A stretch of 33,857 bases of DNA from NCBI RefSeq assembly GCF_900109135.1, contig NZ_FNYT01000032.1:1-33857 (forward strand), read 5' to 3'. Shown one piece after another: positions 25,301-33,195 of this stretch. The position numbers and the translations under genes are program-made. This stretch comes from Trichococcus ilyis (lineage in GTDB: Bacteria > Bacillota > Bacilli > Lactobacillales > Aerococcaceae). The notes under the pieces were generated by a model. That model was not told the DNA's origin and made no database searches. It saw only the letters and a program-made list of their open reading frames with translations. Position 1 is the first letter of the stretch; every line of letters begins with the position of its first letter.

Positions 25301-25781
25301 AAGCCGCTTTGATCATGATCGGATAGCTGTAGGTTTCCGCAAACTCAAGCACTTCGTCGATGTTTGCGACCGGGCCGTCCGAACCAGGGATTGACTGGAT
25401 GCCTGCTTCCACGGCAGCTACTTTTGCTTTGATCTTGTCGCCAAAAATGTCCAAATGCTCCAATGAAGGGCCGATGAATTTGATGCCTTCTTCTTGGCAA
25501 CGTCTTGCGAAGTCGATATTTTCAGATAAGAAACCATATCCTGGATGAATGCCGTCTGCACCGGATTCTTTAGCGATGCGGATAAGGTCTTCGATGTCCA
25601 GATAGGCGTCGATAGGCTTTTTGCCTTTTCCGACCAAATAGGCTTCATCTGCTTTAAAACGGTGCACAGAACCTTCATCCTCCTGCGCGTAAACGCCAAC
25701 AGTAGGGATTCCCAGTTCAGTCAGTGCACGAAATACACGTATCGCGATTTCGCCGCGATTTGCAACCAAAACTTTTTTCAA
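22350..25781 (-). CDS. pyc: Pyruvate carboxylase
   Basis: A biotin enzyme of 1143 residues that makes oxaloacetate from pyruvate, ATP and bicarbonate, the main anaplerotic step. Domain order: biotin carboxylase with the Gly-rich ATP-grasp loop AALGGGGRGM and EVNPRVQVEHTITE (first 450 residues); carboxyltransferase (about 530-800) with DTTFRDAHQ, the carbamylated-lysine motif IKDMAGLLKP and the metal-binding HLHTHD; the tetramerisation region; and the biotinyl domain with Lys1107 in EAMKME. It is full length. TTG 25781 is preferred as start, giving MKKVLVANRGE behind GAGGTGG; GTG 25790 lies within that site. Relatives in Listeria and Lactococcus are inhibited by cyclic di-AMP; the binding residues were not checked here. 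Confidence 0.96.
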   Translation of the reverse strand: MKKVLVANRGEIAIRVFRALTELGIPTVGVYAQEDEGSVHRFKADEAYLVGKGKKPIDAYLDIEDLIRIAKESGADGIHPGYGFLSENIDFARRCQEEGIKFIGPSLEHLDIFGDKIKAKVAAVEAGIQSIPGSDGPVANIDEVLEFAETYSYPIMIKAALGGGGRGMRMAFNEQEAREGFERARSEALAAFGSDEIYVEKYIQDPKHIEIQILGDEHGNIVHLYERDCSVQRRHQKVVEVAPCVSMSDEVRHEICNAALQLMKHVGYVNAGTVEFLLEGDRFYFIEVNPRVQVEHTITELITGIDIVQSQILIAQGQDLHKEIGIPQQANIPLIGAAIQCRITTEDPLNNFFPDTGKINTYRSPGGFGIRLDAGNGFQGTVVTPFFDSLLVKLCVHASTFEQAVRKMERSLIEFRIRGVKTNIPFMFNVITHPIFVSGDAKTTFIDTTPELFEFPKTRDRGNKTMQYIGNITVNGFPGIQKGHKKFYDKPRIPTDLVVPEQKIITAKNILDEKGPAAVSQWIKDQDRVLLTDTTFRDAHQSLLATRIRTNEMQAIAAETQKAIPQLFSSEMWGGATFDVAYRFLSEDPWKRLKKLRSQMPDTLLQMLFRGSNAVGYQNYPDNGLEEFIRLAAKNGIDVFRIFDSLNWTKQMEKSIQYVRDNDKIAEAAICYTGDINDPAQTKYTIQYYKDMAKELEALGAHTIAIKDMAGLLKPQAAYRLISELKDTVDLPIHLHTHDTSGNGIYTYSEAIKAGVDIVDVAMSAMSGTTSQPSISSLYYALEGSEHAPDINIHNVHKINRYWEDIRDYYEEFEGGIQTTSTEVYDHQMPGGQYTNLQQQASAVGLTDEWDKVKEMYADVNKMFGDIVKVTPSSKVVGDMALYMVQNKLTEEDVYAKGETIDFPESVVSFFKGDLGQPTGGFPERLQEIILKGKKAITERPGSLREPIDFVALKAELEEKIQRTASEEDVISYLMYPQIFLDYVAVYDKFGDVTKLDTPTFFHGMRTGEQIEVQIEKGKTLIIKLNSIGEPDSDGMRILYFELNGQGREIEVKDMSITSTKAIRKKAEPTNKEHVGATMPGSVLEVLVKRGDRVAQGDPVVITEAMKMETMIRSTINGVVDQIYVIDGDQIEAGDLLIEIESK

Positions 25782-25889
25782 TATTTCCACCTCGCCGATT
25801 TAATGAATTCAATTACATTTCTTAAGCATTGATTAAAAATGATTCGTGGTTTCAGCCAAATATGAAAATTTGGAGAGAGAAACCAATAA

Positions 25890-25947
25890 TATCTTTTTAA
25901 TTATTCATTTTACACATTATTCGGCTTGTTTACAACTATCTTTTTAA
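25890..25947. repeat. Direct repeat flanking the pyc promoter
   Basis: TATCTTTTTAA occurs exactly at 25890-25900 and at 25937-25947, one copy at the expected pyc transcription start and the other just upstream of its -35. It may be a regulator site. The rest of the 445-nt gap between pyc and gcvT is AT-rich with no gene. Confidence 0.35.
25907..25935 (-). promoter_or_regulatory. Promoter of pyc
   Basis: Read on the minus strand: TTGTAA (25935-25930), 17 nt, TAAAAT (25912-25907). The leader is about 120 nt. Confidence 0.55.
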
Positions 25948-26123
25948 GAATCTGTTAATAATTGAGTGAAATGCCGACTTTTAGCTAAAGGCGAACGATC
26001 ATTAGTTAATTTGTTTTTAACGTAAGTATATATTTCGTATTTCAAAATGAGTCATGCTATTATGAGCATAATTTTGCGGCTTATGCGAACGATCTCTCAT
26101 GGGCACGTTTTGCCCGCTGTCTA

Positions 26124-26132
26124 TGCTAAAAT
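26124..26132 (+). promoter_or_regulatory. Extended -10 promoter of the gcv operon
   Basis: TGC followed by TAAAAT (26127-26132), an extended -10 without a good -35. A GGGCA/TGCCC inverted repeat lies just upstream at 26101-26115. Confidence 0.45.
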
Positions 26133-26159
26133 AGATAACAAAGGGAAGTGAAACGGTTA

Positions 26160-26171
26160 CACATTAATGTG
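26160..26171. promoter_or_regulatory. Palindrome in the gcv leader (CACATTAATGTG)
   Basis: A perfect 12-bp palindrome about 20 nt after the expected transcription start, placed where a repressor could act. No glycine riboswitch motif was recognised in the leader. Confidence 0.4.
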
Positions 26172-26226
26172 ACGGAATGCGAAAAACGGTCGCAAAAAAT
26201 GCGGGAACCAGGAGGAAAAGGGGGAT

Positions 26227-27348
26227 TTGTACGTGAAGGAACCAACAACAGGCAAACACACGCCATTATTTGAATATTATAAAGCGAACGGCGTGAAGCT
26301 GATCGATTTCGGCGGCTGGGAGATGCCGATCCAATTTTCCGGCATTCTTGCGGAACACGAGGCTGTCCGTGAACGCGCCGGGCTGTTCGATTGTTCGCAT
26401 ATGGGCGAGATCGAAATCGCCGGCAGTGAGGCGGAAGGCTACCTGAACGGGCTGCTGACGAATGATGTCAGCGCGATGGACATCGGCCAAGCCCAATACA
26501 ACATCATATGTTATCCGGACGGCGGGGCAGTGGATGATATCATCCTTTTCAAAATGGACGAAGCGCGCTATCTCCTGGTCTGCAATGCTTCCAACACAGA
26601 TAAAGTCTTTGCATGGATGCAGGGAAACAATCGGTCGGCAGCGCTCCTCAACAATATTTCCGACAGCATCGGCTTGCTCGCCCTGCAGGGTCCGGCAGCC
26701 GCCAAAATCCTGAGGGAACTGACTGACGCGGATTTGGATGCCATCGGGAATTACCATTTCATCGCTGACCAGCAAGTGGCGGGCATTCCGCATGTGCTGA
26801 TTTCGCGGACCGGCTACACCGGCGAAGACGGCTTCGAACTGTATCTTGCGGCTGACCGGACCGAGTCGTTGTGGAAAAAATTGCTGACTGCCGGGGAAAC
26901 CTACGGGCTGCTGCCTTGCGGACTCGGTTCCCGGGACACGCTCCGCCTGGAAGCGGGCATGCCGCTCTACGGGCATGAGTTGTCGGAGCAGATCAATCCA
27001 TTGGCGGCCGGACTGGGCTTTGCGGTCAAAACGAAAAAAACGCACGATTTTATCGGCAAAACTGCTTTGGCGGCAATCCGCGAAAGCGGACCGGCCGAAA
27101 AGATCGTCGGATTCGAAGCCACTGAAAGGGGGATTCCGCGCGAAGGATACAAAGTTTTCGCGGCGGAAGGGGCGGAAATCGGCATCGTCACTTCCGGTAC
27201 GCAGTCGCCTACTCTGAAAAAAAGCATCGGGATGGCTTTGCTGAAAGCGGAAGCGGCCGCCATCGGCACGGAGATCGAGATCGAAATACGCAACAAACGC
27301 ATCAAAGCGATAATCATACCGAAACCATTTTATAAAAGAACGAAATAA
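26227..27348 (+). CDS. gcvT: Glycine cleavage system T protein (aminomethyltransferase)
   Basis: The tetrahydrofolate-dependent aminomethyltransferase, 373 residues. It releases ammonia from the aminomethyl-lipoyl group on GcvH and makes 5,10-methylene-THF. The family blocks [11 protein letters not shown] (about 27-37), [10 protein letters not shown] (53-62), [10 protein letters not shown] and [13 protein letters not shown] are all present. The start is either TTG 26227, 11 nt after GGAGG, or GTG 26233, 9 nt after AAAGGGGG; the difference is two residues. It is the first gene of gcvT-gcvH-gcvPA-gcvPB. Dihydrolipoamide dehydrogenase (L protein) is not in the window and must be shared with another complex. 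Confidence 0.95.
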   Translation: MYVKEPTTGKHTPLFEYYKANGVKLIDFGGWEMPIQFSGILAEHEAVRERAGLFDCSHMGEIEIAGSEAEGYLNGLLTNDVSAMDIGQAQYNIICYPDGGAVDDIILFKMDEARYLLVCNASNTDKVFAWMQGNNRSAALLNNISDSIGLLALQGPAAAKILRELTDADLDAIGNYHFIADQQVAGIPHVLISRTGYTGEDGFELYLAADRTESLWKKLLTAGETYGLLPCGLGSRDTLRLEAGMPLYGHELSEQINPLAAGLGFAVKTKKTHDFIGKTALAAIRESGPAEKIVGFEATERGIPREGYKVFAAEGAEIGIVTSGTQSPTLKKSIGMALLKAEAAAIGTEIEIEIRNKRIKAIIIPKPFYKRTK

Positions 27349-27378
27349 ACCAGCGCACGGCGCGGAAGGATGATCAAA

Positions 27379-27774
27379 ATGGCAGACCACAAAAATTTTC
27401 ATTACACGAAAGAGCATGAATGGGTAGAAAAAATTACGGAAGATACGGTGCGCATCGGCATCACCGAGTATGCGGCGGAACAGCTGGGCGACATCGTGTT
27501 CGTGGATTTTGTGGCGGATTTGGATGCGGAATTGGCCAAAGGGGACGAAGCGGTCACCGTCGAGTCCGTGAAATCCGTCTCGGAAGTCTATGCGCCGGTC
27601 TCCGGAACAGTGATCAAACAGAACGAAGCTTTGGCCGATGCGCCGGAAACCGTCAATGCGGAAGCTTTTGCAGGCGGCTGGATGTACGAAATGCGCCTGA
27701 GCGACGCAAACGAATTGGATGAATTGTTGAGCTACGACGAATACGAAGCCTTCGTGGCCGAGGAGGAGGCATAA
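27379..27774 (+). CDS. gcvH: Glycine cleavage system H protein
   Basis: The lipoyl carrier of the glycine cleavage system, 131 residues. The lipoylated lysine is Lys65 in VTVESVKSVSEVYAP, and the opening FHYTKEHEW is typical. ATG 27379 is chosen because GGAAGGA ends at 27370; the ATG at 27370 overlaps that site. It lies 30 nt after gcvT and 1 nt before gcvPA. The C terminus is acidic, as usual in this family. Confidence 0.96.
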   Translation: MADHKNFHYTKEHEWVEKITEDTVRIGITEYAAEQLGDIVFVDFVADLDAELAKGDEAVTVESVKSVSEVYAPVSGTVIKQNEALADAPETVNAEAFAGGWMYEMRLSDANELDELLSYDEYEAFVAEEEA

Positions 27775-27775
27775 G

Positions 27776-29131
27776 ATGACTGAGGAGCAATTCCGTTATT
27801 TACCGGATACAGCCGAAGACGAAAAGGAAATGCTGGCGGTCATCGGCGTCGAAAGCATGGATGATCTGTTCACGGACATCCCTGAAGCGATCCGCCTCAA
27901 GGAAGAATTGGCGATTCCGGCTGCCGTTTCCGAATCGGAACTATTGAAGCAGATGAAAGCTTTGGCCGGAAAAAACGTCAGCGCCGGGCAGATGCCGATC
28001 TTCATGGGCGCCGGCACCTATGATCATTACATCCCGAGCGTGGTCGATGCGGTGATTTCGCGATCGGAATTCTACACGGCCTATACGCCCTATCAGGCGG
28101 AAGCGAGCCAGGGTGAGCTGCAGGCGATTTTCGAATTCCAATCGATGATCAGCGAACTGACCGGGATGGAAGCGACAAACTCTTCCTTATATGATGGCTT
28201 CGCTTCCTTGAGCGAAGCGGTCGGCTTGGCCGCGGCAGTCACGAAAAGGAACGAAATCGTGCTTTCGCAGGCGGTCCATCCGAACGCCCGCGCCGTCGTC
28301 CACGCTGCCGCAAAAGGCCGCGGACTGGATGTCATCGAAGTGTTGATGGAGAAGGATGTCACCAACTTCAATGTGACGCGCTGCCTGACGACGCCGGATA
28401 CGGCCGCGATCGTCGTCCAGTACCCGAATTTCTTCGGTTCGGTGGAAGATTTGGCTGTCGTCAAAAAAATCGCTGAAGACAAAGGCGCGCTGCTGATCGT
28501 GATGGCCAATCCGTTGGCGCTGGGGATCCTGGAAGCGCCAGGCAAGTTGGGTGCGGACATCGTTGTCGGCGACACGCAGCCTTTCGGTTTGCCGATGTCC
28601 TTCGGCGGCCCGCACTGCGGGTACTTCTCCGTGAACCAGAAGCATATCCGCAAAGTTCCCGGCCGGATCGTCGGGGAAACGGTCGATGCCGATGGCGAGC
28701 GCGCTTTCGTGCTGACGCTCCAAAGCCGGGAGCAGCATATCCGCCGCGAAAAAGCGACTTCCTACATGAGCTCGAACCAAGCCTTGAACGCGTTGGCATC
28801 CGCCGTCTGCATGGCGGCCCTCGGGAAACAGGGCGTTCAGGAAATGGCGCAGCTGAACGTCGACAAAGCGGCTTATTTTGCCCAAACCTTGCAGGAAAAA
28901 GGCTTCGCGATCCTGAACCAAGCGCCGTTCTTCAATGAGTTCGTCATCGATCTGCCTTTCCCTGCCGAAACAGCGAACCAAGCTTTGCTCGAGGCGGGCA
29001 TCATCGGCGGCTACAGCTTGGCGGAAACCTATAAGAAGCCGAATCAGCTGTTGGTTTGCGCCACCGAAAAACGCACGAAGGCAGAAATCGACCGATTCAT
29101 TGCGGTATTGGAGGGTATAAGCCATGCGTAA
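27776..29131 (+). CDS. gcvPA: Glycine dehydrogenase (decarboxylating) subunit 1
   Basis: The first subunit of the two-part P protein, 451 residues, the form found in Firmicutes and Archaea. With GcvPB it decarboxylates glycine and passes the aminomethyl group to GcvH. Conserved blocks include [41 protein letters not shown] and [10 protein letters not shown]. The catalytic PLP lysine is not in this subunit. ATG 27776 starts 1 nt after the gcvH stop, with GAGGAGG inside the end of gcvH, and the 3' end overlaps gcvPB by 8 nt. This coupling suits a 1:1 complex. Confidence 0.96.
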   Translation: MTEEQFRYLPDTAEDEKEMLAVIGVESMDDLFTDIPEAIRLKEELAIPAAVSESELLKQMKALAGKNVSAGQMPIFMGAGTYDHYIPSVVDAVISRSEFYTAYTPYQAEASQGELQAIFEFQSMISELTGMEATNSSLYDGFASLSEAVGLAAAVTKRNEIVLSQAVHPNARAVVHAAAKGRGLDVIEVLMEKDVTNFNVTRCLTTPDTAAIVVQYPNFFGSVEDLAVVKKIAEDKGALLIVMANPLALGILEAPGKLGADIVVGDTQPFGLPMSFGGPHCGYFSVNQKHIRKVPGRIVGETVDADGERAFVLTLQSREQHIRREKATSYMSSNQALNALASAVCMAALGKQGVQEMAQLNVDKAAYFAQTLQEKGFAILNQAPFFNEFVIDLPFPAETANQALLEAGIIGGYSLAETYKKPNQLLVCATEKRTKAEIDRFIAVLEGISHA

Positions 29132-30572
29132 AACGAAAAAGGTAATCTTTGAATTGAGCCGTCCGGGCCGCGTCGGCTACAGCCTGCCGAAGAGCGACGT
29201 CCCGAAAACGGACTTCAAAGCCAAACTGCCGGAGCATCTTGTCCGCAAAGAGCCGGCCGGACTGCCGGAAATCAGCGAACTGCAGCTGATGCGCCATTAC
29301 ACCAACCTTTCCCAGGACAACTTCGGCGTGGAAAACGGCTTTTATCCGCTGGGCTCCTGCACGATGAAATACAATCCGAAAATCAATGAGGTGACCGCCC
29401 GCCTGGACGGCTTCGCCAATATCCATCCGTATCAACCGGTGGAAACCGTGCAGGGCGCACTGCAATTAATGCACGAACTGCAGGAAGATCTGGCGGTCAT
29501 CACCGGCATGGACGGCGTTTCTTTGCAGCCGGCAGCCGGAGCGCACGGGGAATGGACCGGCTTGATGATGGTGCGGGCCTACCATGAGAAAAACGGCGAG
29601 CTGCAGCGCACGAAAGTCTTTGTGCCGGACAGCGCCCATGGGACCAATCCATCCAGTGCCCATATCGCCGGTTTCGATGTGGTGAGCATCCCGTCGACGT
29701 CTGAAGGTTTGGTCGATCTCGAAGCGTTGCGCAACGCTGTCGACGACCAGACTGCCGCCTTGATGCTGACGAATCCGAATACGCTGGGGCTGTTCGAACG
29801 CGACATCGTCCAGATCGCTGAAATCATCCACGGGGCCGGCGGGCTGCTGTATTACGACGGCGCGAACCTGAATGCCATCCTCAGCAAAACGACGCCGGGA
29901 ACGATGGGCTTCGATATCGTCCACCTGAATTTGCACAAGACCTTCAGCACGCCGCATGGCGGCGGCGGCCCGGGAGCCGGTCCGGTCGGCGTAAAGGCCT
30001 ACCTGAAGGAGTTCCTGCCGATTCCGCGAGTGGAGCAGACGGAAACCGGCTATGTGCTGAACAGCGATCATCCCGCTTCGATCGGTCCGGTCAAAGGCTA
30101 TTACGGCAATTTCGGTGTGCTCGTCAGGGCCTACACCTACATCCGCACGATGGGTCCGGTCGGCCTGCGCAAAGTTTCCGAGAGCGCCGTGCTGCATGCG
30201 AACTATCTGCGCAAGCTGCTCGAGAACGATTTCGACACGCCGTACCCGGTCATCTGCAAACATGAATTCGTGCTTTCCGGCAACCGGCAGAAGAAGGGCG
30301 GCGTGCGGACATTGAACATGGCCAAACGCCTGCTGGATTACGGTTATTACGCCCCGACCGTCTATTTCCCGCTGATCGTCGAGGAAGCTTTGATGATCGA
30401 ACCGACGGAAACCGAAAGCAAGGAAACGCTCGATGACTTCGCTGATGCACTGATCGCAATCGCGCGCGAAGCCGCCGAAGCGCCGGAAACCGTCACCGGA
30501 GCGCCGCACCGGACATCGGTCAGACGACTGGATGAAGTGCGCGCCGCCAGAGTGATCAAAGTGAAATACTGA
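29124..30572 (+). CDS. gcvPB: Glycine dehydrogenase (decarboxylating) subunit 2
   Basis: The catalytic, PLP-carrying subunit of the two-part P protein, 482 residues. Lys272 in [16 protein letters not shown] is the Schiff-base lysine. [12 protein letters not shown] near residues 75-86 and [11 protein letters not shown] near 136-146 are family signatures. ATG 29124 overlaps the end of gcvPA, with GGAGGG upstream. It is the last gene of the operon and is followed by a strong hairpin. The protein is full length with no odd features. Confidence 0.96.
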   Translation: MRKTKKVIFELSRPGRVGYSLPKSDVPKTDFKAKLPEHLVRKEPAGLPEISELQLMRHYTNLSQDNFGVENGFYPLGSCTMKYNPKINEVTARLDGFANIHPYQPVETVQGALQLMHELQEDLAVITGMDGVSLQPAAGAHGEWTGLMMVRAYHEKNGELQRTKVFVPDSAHGTNPSSAHIAGFDVVSIPSTSEGLVDLEALRNAVDDQTAALMLTNPNTLGLFERDIVQIAEIIHGAGGLLYYDGANLNAILSKTTPGTMGFDIVHLNLHKTFSTPHGGGGPGAGPVGVKAYLKEFLPIPRVEQTETGYVLNSDHPASIGPVKGYYGNFGVLVRAYTYIRTMGPVGLRKVSESAVLHANYLRKLLENDFDTPYPVICKHEFVLSGNRQKKGGVRTLNMAKRLLDYGYYAPTVYFPLIVEEALMIEPTETESKETLDDFADALIAIAREAAEAPETVTGAPHRTSVRRLDEVRAARVIKVKY

Positions 30573-30588
30573 TCGGTTTTCTTGAAAA

Positions 30589-30635
30589 GAACAGCCCCCG
30601 CTTATCCATCAGCAATGGATTGGCGGGGGCTGTTC
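30589..30635. terminator. Bidirectional terminator between gcvPB and the HesB-like gene
   Basis: GAACAGCCCCCGC (30589-30601) pairs with GCGGGGGCTGTTC (30623-30635), with an inner ATCCAT/ATGGAT stem. Genes converge on it from both sides. Confidence 0.9.
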
Positions 30636-30651
30636 GCTGTATGTGCGTTGC

Positions 30652-30981
30652 TTATTGTGCGACGGTCTGCTCCAGCAACAGGTTCATGTTCAGGAAGCCG
30701 CGCTCGCTCTTCAATTGGAAGGCGCGCAAGCGTTCGTTAAAATCGACTACATTGTCGCTGTCGAGGAAAACCAATGCCCATTTTTGGGCCGGGACCGGTC
30801 CGATGTTCGTCTCGATGACGGCATCGTATTCCGCCATTCCGGCATCATTGACCTTCAGCATGAAGATGCCGGTGGACGGGCAACCGCAATCTTCGCCGAC
30901 CGCATAGAACAGGCTGATGTCCTTGAGGTCGTAGCGTTTTTGGATTTCCGCGATGGCGGAATCGGTAAAAGTAAATTTCAT
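30652..30981 (-). CDS. HesB/IscA-like protein (Fe-S biosynthesis family)
   Basis: A 109-residue protein of the HesB-like (Fe-S_biosyn) fold, the Lactobacillales type annotated as iron-sulfur cluster biosynthesis family. It carries a single CGC group (Cys32 and Cys34 in GEDCGCPSTGIF) near the N terminus and lacks the C-terminal Cys-Gly-Cys of true A-type carriers such as IscA, so cluster carriage is uncertain. ATG 30981 follows AAAGGGATC. The gene stands alone with its own promoter and shares the terminator of the gcv operon. Confidence 0.75.
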   Translation of the reverse strand: MKFTFTDSAIAEIQKRYDLKDISLFYAVGEDCGCPSTGIFMLKVNDAGMAEYDAVIETNIGPVPAQKWALVFLDSDNVVDFNERLRAFQLKSERGFLNMNLLLEQTVAQ

Positions 30982-31064
30982 AATAAGATCCCTTTCTTTC
31001 TGTATATTAACCGCAAGTGACCGTTCAGGAAAACTGGCTATCCGGTTCTGTTTTTCTTACTATT

Positions 31065-31092
31065 AGTATACGACATTTCGCCCGAAAAACAA
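31065..31092 (-). promoter_or_regulatory. Promoter of the HesB-like gene
   Basis: Minus strand: TTGTTT (31092-31087), 16 nt, TATACT (31070-31065). The -35 overlaps the T-rich tail of the DedA terminator. Confidence 0.45.
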
Positions 31093-31097
31093 GAAAA

Positions 31098-31121
31098 GCC
31101 ATCTTCCGGATGGAGGATGGC
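31098..31121 (-). terminator. Terminator after the dedA-like gene
   Basis: Minus strand: GCCATC plus TCC pairs with GGA plus GATGGC around ATCC, with one mismatched pair, followed by TTTTCTTGTTTTT. Confidence 0.8.
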
Positions 31122-31129
31122 CAGGCTGA

Positions 31130-31726
31130 TCAATCAGCTTTGACAGGCTGTTTGCGTTTGCGGATATACCAGATGATGACGGCAATCCCGATGATGCCAA
31201 GGATGACATAAGCGATGTTGGAGTAGATGTCCATGTAGTGGACGATCGTCTCCCACTGCGAGCCGACCGCCGCGCCCAAGTAGATCAGGACGGTGTTCCA
31301 GATGACGGTTCCGACAGTCGTGAACACCAGGAAGAGGCCGAAGTTCATGTTCGCCATTCCGGCCGGCAAAGAAATCAGGCTCCGGATCAACGGCACGAAA
31401 CGGCAGAAGAAAACCGTCCAGAAGCCGTAGCGATCGAACCAGGAATCCGCTTTGTGGATGTCAGCGTGCGTGATGCGCAGAATGTTGCCGTACTTGTCGA
31501 CGATTTTGTCCAGTCTTTCGACGTCCAAAAGGGTACCCAGACCGTAAAGGATCGCGGCCCCGACCACTGCGCCGATTGTGGCGGCGACGATCATCAAAGG
31601 GATGTTCAGTTCCGTAGTGGTTGTCATGAACCCGCCGAAAGTCAGGATGACTTCAGAAGGGATCGGCGGAAAAAGATTTTCGATCATAATCAGAAATGCT
31701 ACACCGAAGTAGCCAAATTGTTCCAT
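31130..31726 (-). CDS. DedA-family membrane protein
   Basis: A DedA/SNARE-associated family membrane protein with about four to five hydrophobic segments, 198 residues from ATG 31726. Members are implicated in undecaprenyl-phosphate or phospholipid flipping and in membrane-potential maintenance. The early ENLFPPIPSEVILTFGGF and the later FCRFVPLIRSLISLPAG motifs are diagnostic. The start is odd: ATG 31726 lies 33 nt from the only good site, GAGGAG (31760-31765). The in-frame codon at proper distance is ATC (31750), which would add EAWIQSI in front of the first Met, close to what DedA homologues usually carry. An in-frame TGA just upstream rules out a longer form. Confidence 0.87.
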   Translation of the reverse strand: MEQFGYFGVAFLIMIENLFPPIPSEVILTFGGFMTTTTELNIPLMIVAATIGAVVGAAILYGLGTLLDVERLDKIVDKYGNILRITHADIHKADSWFDRYGFWTVFFCRFVPLIRSLISLPAGMANMNFGLFLVFTTVGTVIWNTVLIYLGAAVGSQWETIVHYMDIYSNIAYVILGIIGIAVIIWYIRKRKQPVKAD

Positions 31727-31802
31727 AATGCTTTGAATCCAAGCTTCGATAGTGATTCACTCCTCAAAAAATAGTTCTATATTATGCAAATGTTCTATTA
31801 TA

Positions 31803-31830
31803 ACTATACACGAAGCCTGGGCATTTTCAA
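31803..31830 (-). promoter_or_regulatory. Promoter of the dedA-like gene
   Basis: Minus strand: TTGAAA (31830-31825), 16 nt, TATAGT (31808-31803). A second TATAAT-like box lies just downstream. Confidence 0.45.
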
Positions 31831-31925
31831 TTTATTTTGAACAATCTTAAGAAAATCCTATTGGGGCGATCGTGGCCCAACCAGGCCCGAGACCATTTAC
31901 AACAAGCATCCGCAGAATCGTTCTT

Positions 31926-31954
31926 TTTACATCGATTGCCAACTTTGGTAGAAT
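31926..31954 (+). promoter_or_regulatory. Promoter of the chromate-transporter pair
   Basis: TTTACA (31926-31931), 17 nt, TAGAAT (31949-31954) preceded by TGG, an extended -10. The leader is about 40 nt to TTG 32002. Confidence 0.7.
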
Positions 31955-32001
31955 CAAAGGTATATGGGTTGAAAATAATAATCAAGAGGTGGGGAGACGC
32001 T

Positions 32002-32580
32002 TTGGTTAATAAAGAAAAGTCAGGCCGATTGTTTTGGATGCTTTTCAAAGCAACGTTCGTGCTGAGCGCATTCACTTTCGGCGGCGGTTATGTCATCGTG
32101 CCGTTGATGCAAAAAAAATTCGTGGAGGAACTCAAGTGGATCGAGGCGGACGAAATGCTCGATCTGGTTGCCTTGGGCCAGTCCGCGCCGGGTGCGATCG
32201 CCGTCAACACGTCCATTTTGGTCGGCTACCGGGTGGCGGGATTGTTGGGGGCATTGGTGACTGTCTTCGGCACGGTTGCGCCACCGCTGATCATCATCAC
32301 AATCATTTCTTATTTTTACATGAATTTCCGTGAAAATCCGATTGTGGATGCTTTGATGGTCGGGATGCAGGCAGGTGTGGCGGCGGTCATCGTCAATGTC
32401 GTCATCGGCATGGTCAGCGGCGTCGCCAAACAACGGGACGTCGTGAACACGCTGTTGCTGTTGGCCGCATTCATCGCATCCTATTTCTTCGATGTGCATG
32501 TCGTCCTGATCATTTTCCTGGCCGGGCTGATCGGTTTCATCAACTTGAGCTACCGGGCGAAGATGGGGGTGGGCAAATGA
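32002..32580 (+). CDS. Chromate transporter (CHR family), short subunit 1
   Basis: A single-domain CHR-family membrane protein of 192 residues, about half of a classical ChrA. It pairs with the next gene, as in the split short-chain CHR systems of Bacillus where two proteins are needed together. The family motifs FTFGGGYVIVPLM and GQSAPGAIAVNTS are present. TTG 32002 is the start: GGGGAG lies at 31991-31996 and a strong promoter ends at 31954. A longer frame from ATG 31837 would begin before the promoter and is rejected. The stop overlaps the next ATG by 4 nt (ATGA). It may export chromate or exchange sulfate; the true substrate is unproven. Confidence 0.88.
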   Translation: MVNKEKSGRLFWMLFKATFVLSAFTFGGGYVIVPLMQKKFVEELKWIEADEMLDLVALGQSAPGAIAVNTSILVGYRVAGLLGALVTVFGTVAPPLIIITIISYFYMNFRENPIVDALMVGMQAGVAAVIVNVVIGMVSGVAKQRDVVNTLLLLAAFIASYFFDVHVVLIIFLAGLIGFINLSYRAKMGVGK

Positions 32581-33140
32581 TCTATCTGCAATTATTCTGG
32601 TCGTTCTTCCAAATCGGGCTGTTCACGATCGGCGGCGGTTACGCATCCTTGCCGCTGATCCGGGATGAAATCGTCACAAATCAAGGCTGGCTGACGATGC
32701 AGGAATACACCGACATCATCACGATTTCGCAGATCACGCCGGGCCCGATCGCCATCAATTCGGCGACTTTCGTCGGGACAAAGGTGGGCGGTTTTGCGGG
32801 AGCGATCATCGCGACGGTCGGTACGGTCACACCGTCGATCATCCTGTCGCTGATTTTGGCGTGGGCCTACTATAAGTACCGTGACATCAAAGTCATGCAG
32901 GGGATCCTTGGCGGGTTGCGGCCGGCTGTTGTGGCCTTGATTGCCGCGGCGGGGCTGTCGCTGTTTGTGGCGGCGCTCTTCCAATCCGGCGGGACAGCGG
33001 TAGGCGGGATCACCATCAATTTCCTGGCGGTGGCCATCTTCGTGGCGGCACTGTATGCGCTCAGGGCCACGAAAATCGATTCGATCTGGCTGATACTGGT
33101 TTCGGGGGCCGTGAGCATCCTTTTCCATCTATTCAGCTGA
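32577..33140 (+). CDS. Chromate transporter (CHR family), short subunit 2
   Basis: The second single-domain CHR protein, 187 residues. It repeats the pattern FTIGGGYASLPLIRDEIV and SQITPGPIAINSATFVG of its neighbour, with five or six hydrophobic segments. The ATGA overlap with the first gene implies coupled translation and a heteromeric transporter with the two halves in opposite orientations, as proposed for split CHR pairs. The second copy keeps PGP where the first has APG, so the halves are not equivalent. No chromate-regulator gene is adjacent, so general anion transport is as likely as chromate resistance. Confidence 0.88.
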   Translation: MIYLQLFWSFFQIGLFTIGGGYASLPLIRDEIVTNQGWLTMQEYTDIITISQITPGPIAINSATFVGTKVGGFAGAIIATVGTVTPSIILSLILAWAYYKYRDIKVMQGILGGLRPAVVALIAAAGLSLFVAALFQSGGTAVGGITINFLAVAIFVAALYALRATKIDSIWLILVSGAVSILFHLFS

Positions 33141-33195
33141 CAGGGTGTATAATGGGGGAATCGGAAAACCCGTATCGATCAGAAAGGAATTTGCC

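Noticed and set aside
26139-26226. Glycine riboswitch before gcvT
   Set aside because: The leader is too short and lacks the conserved glycine-aptamer segments.
31837-32001. Longer first chromate-transporter gene from ATG 31837
   Set aside because: The extra segment contains a strong promoter (31926-31954) and reads as non-membrane sequence unlike the family; TTG 32002 has the ribosome site.
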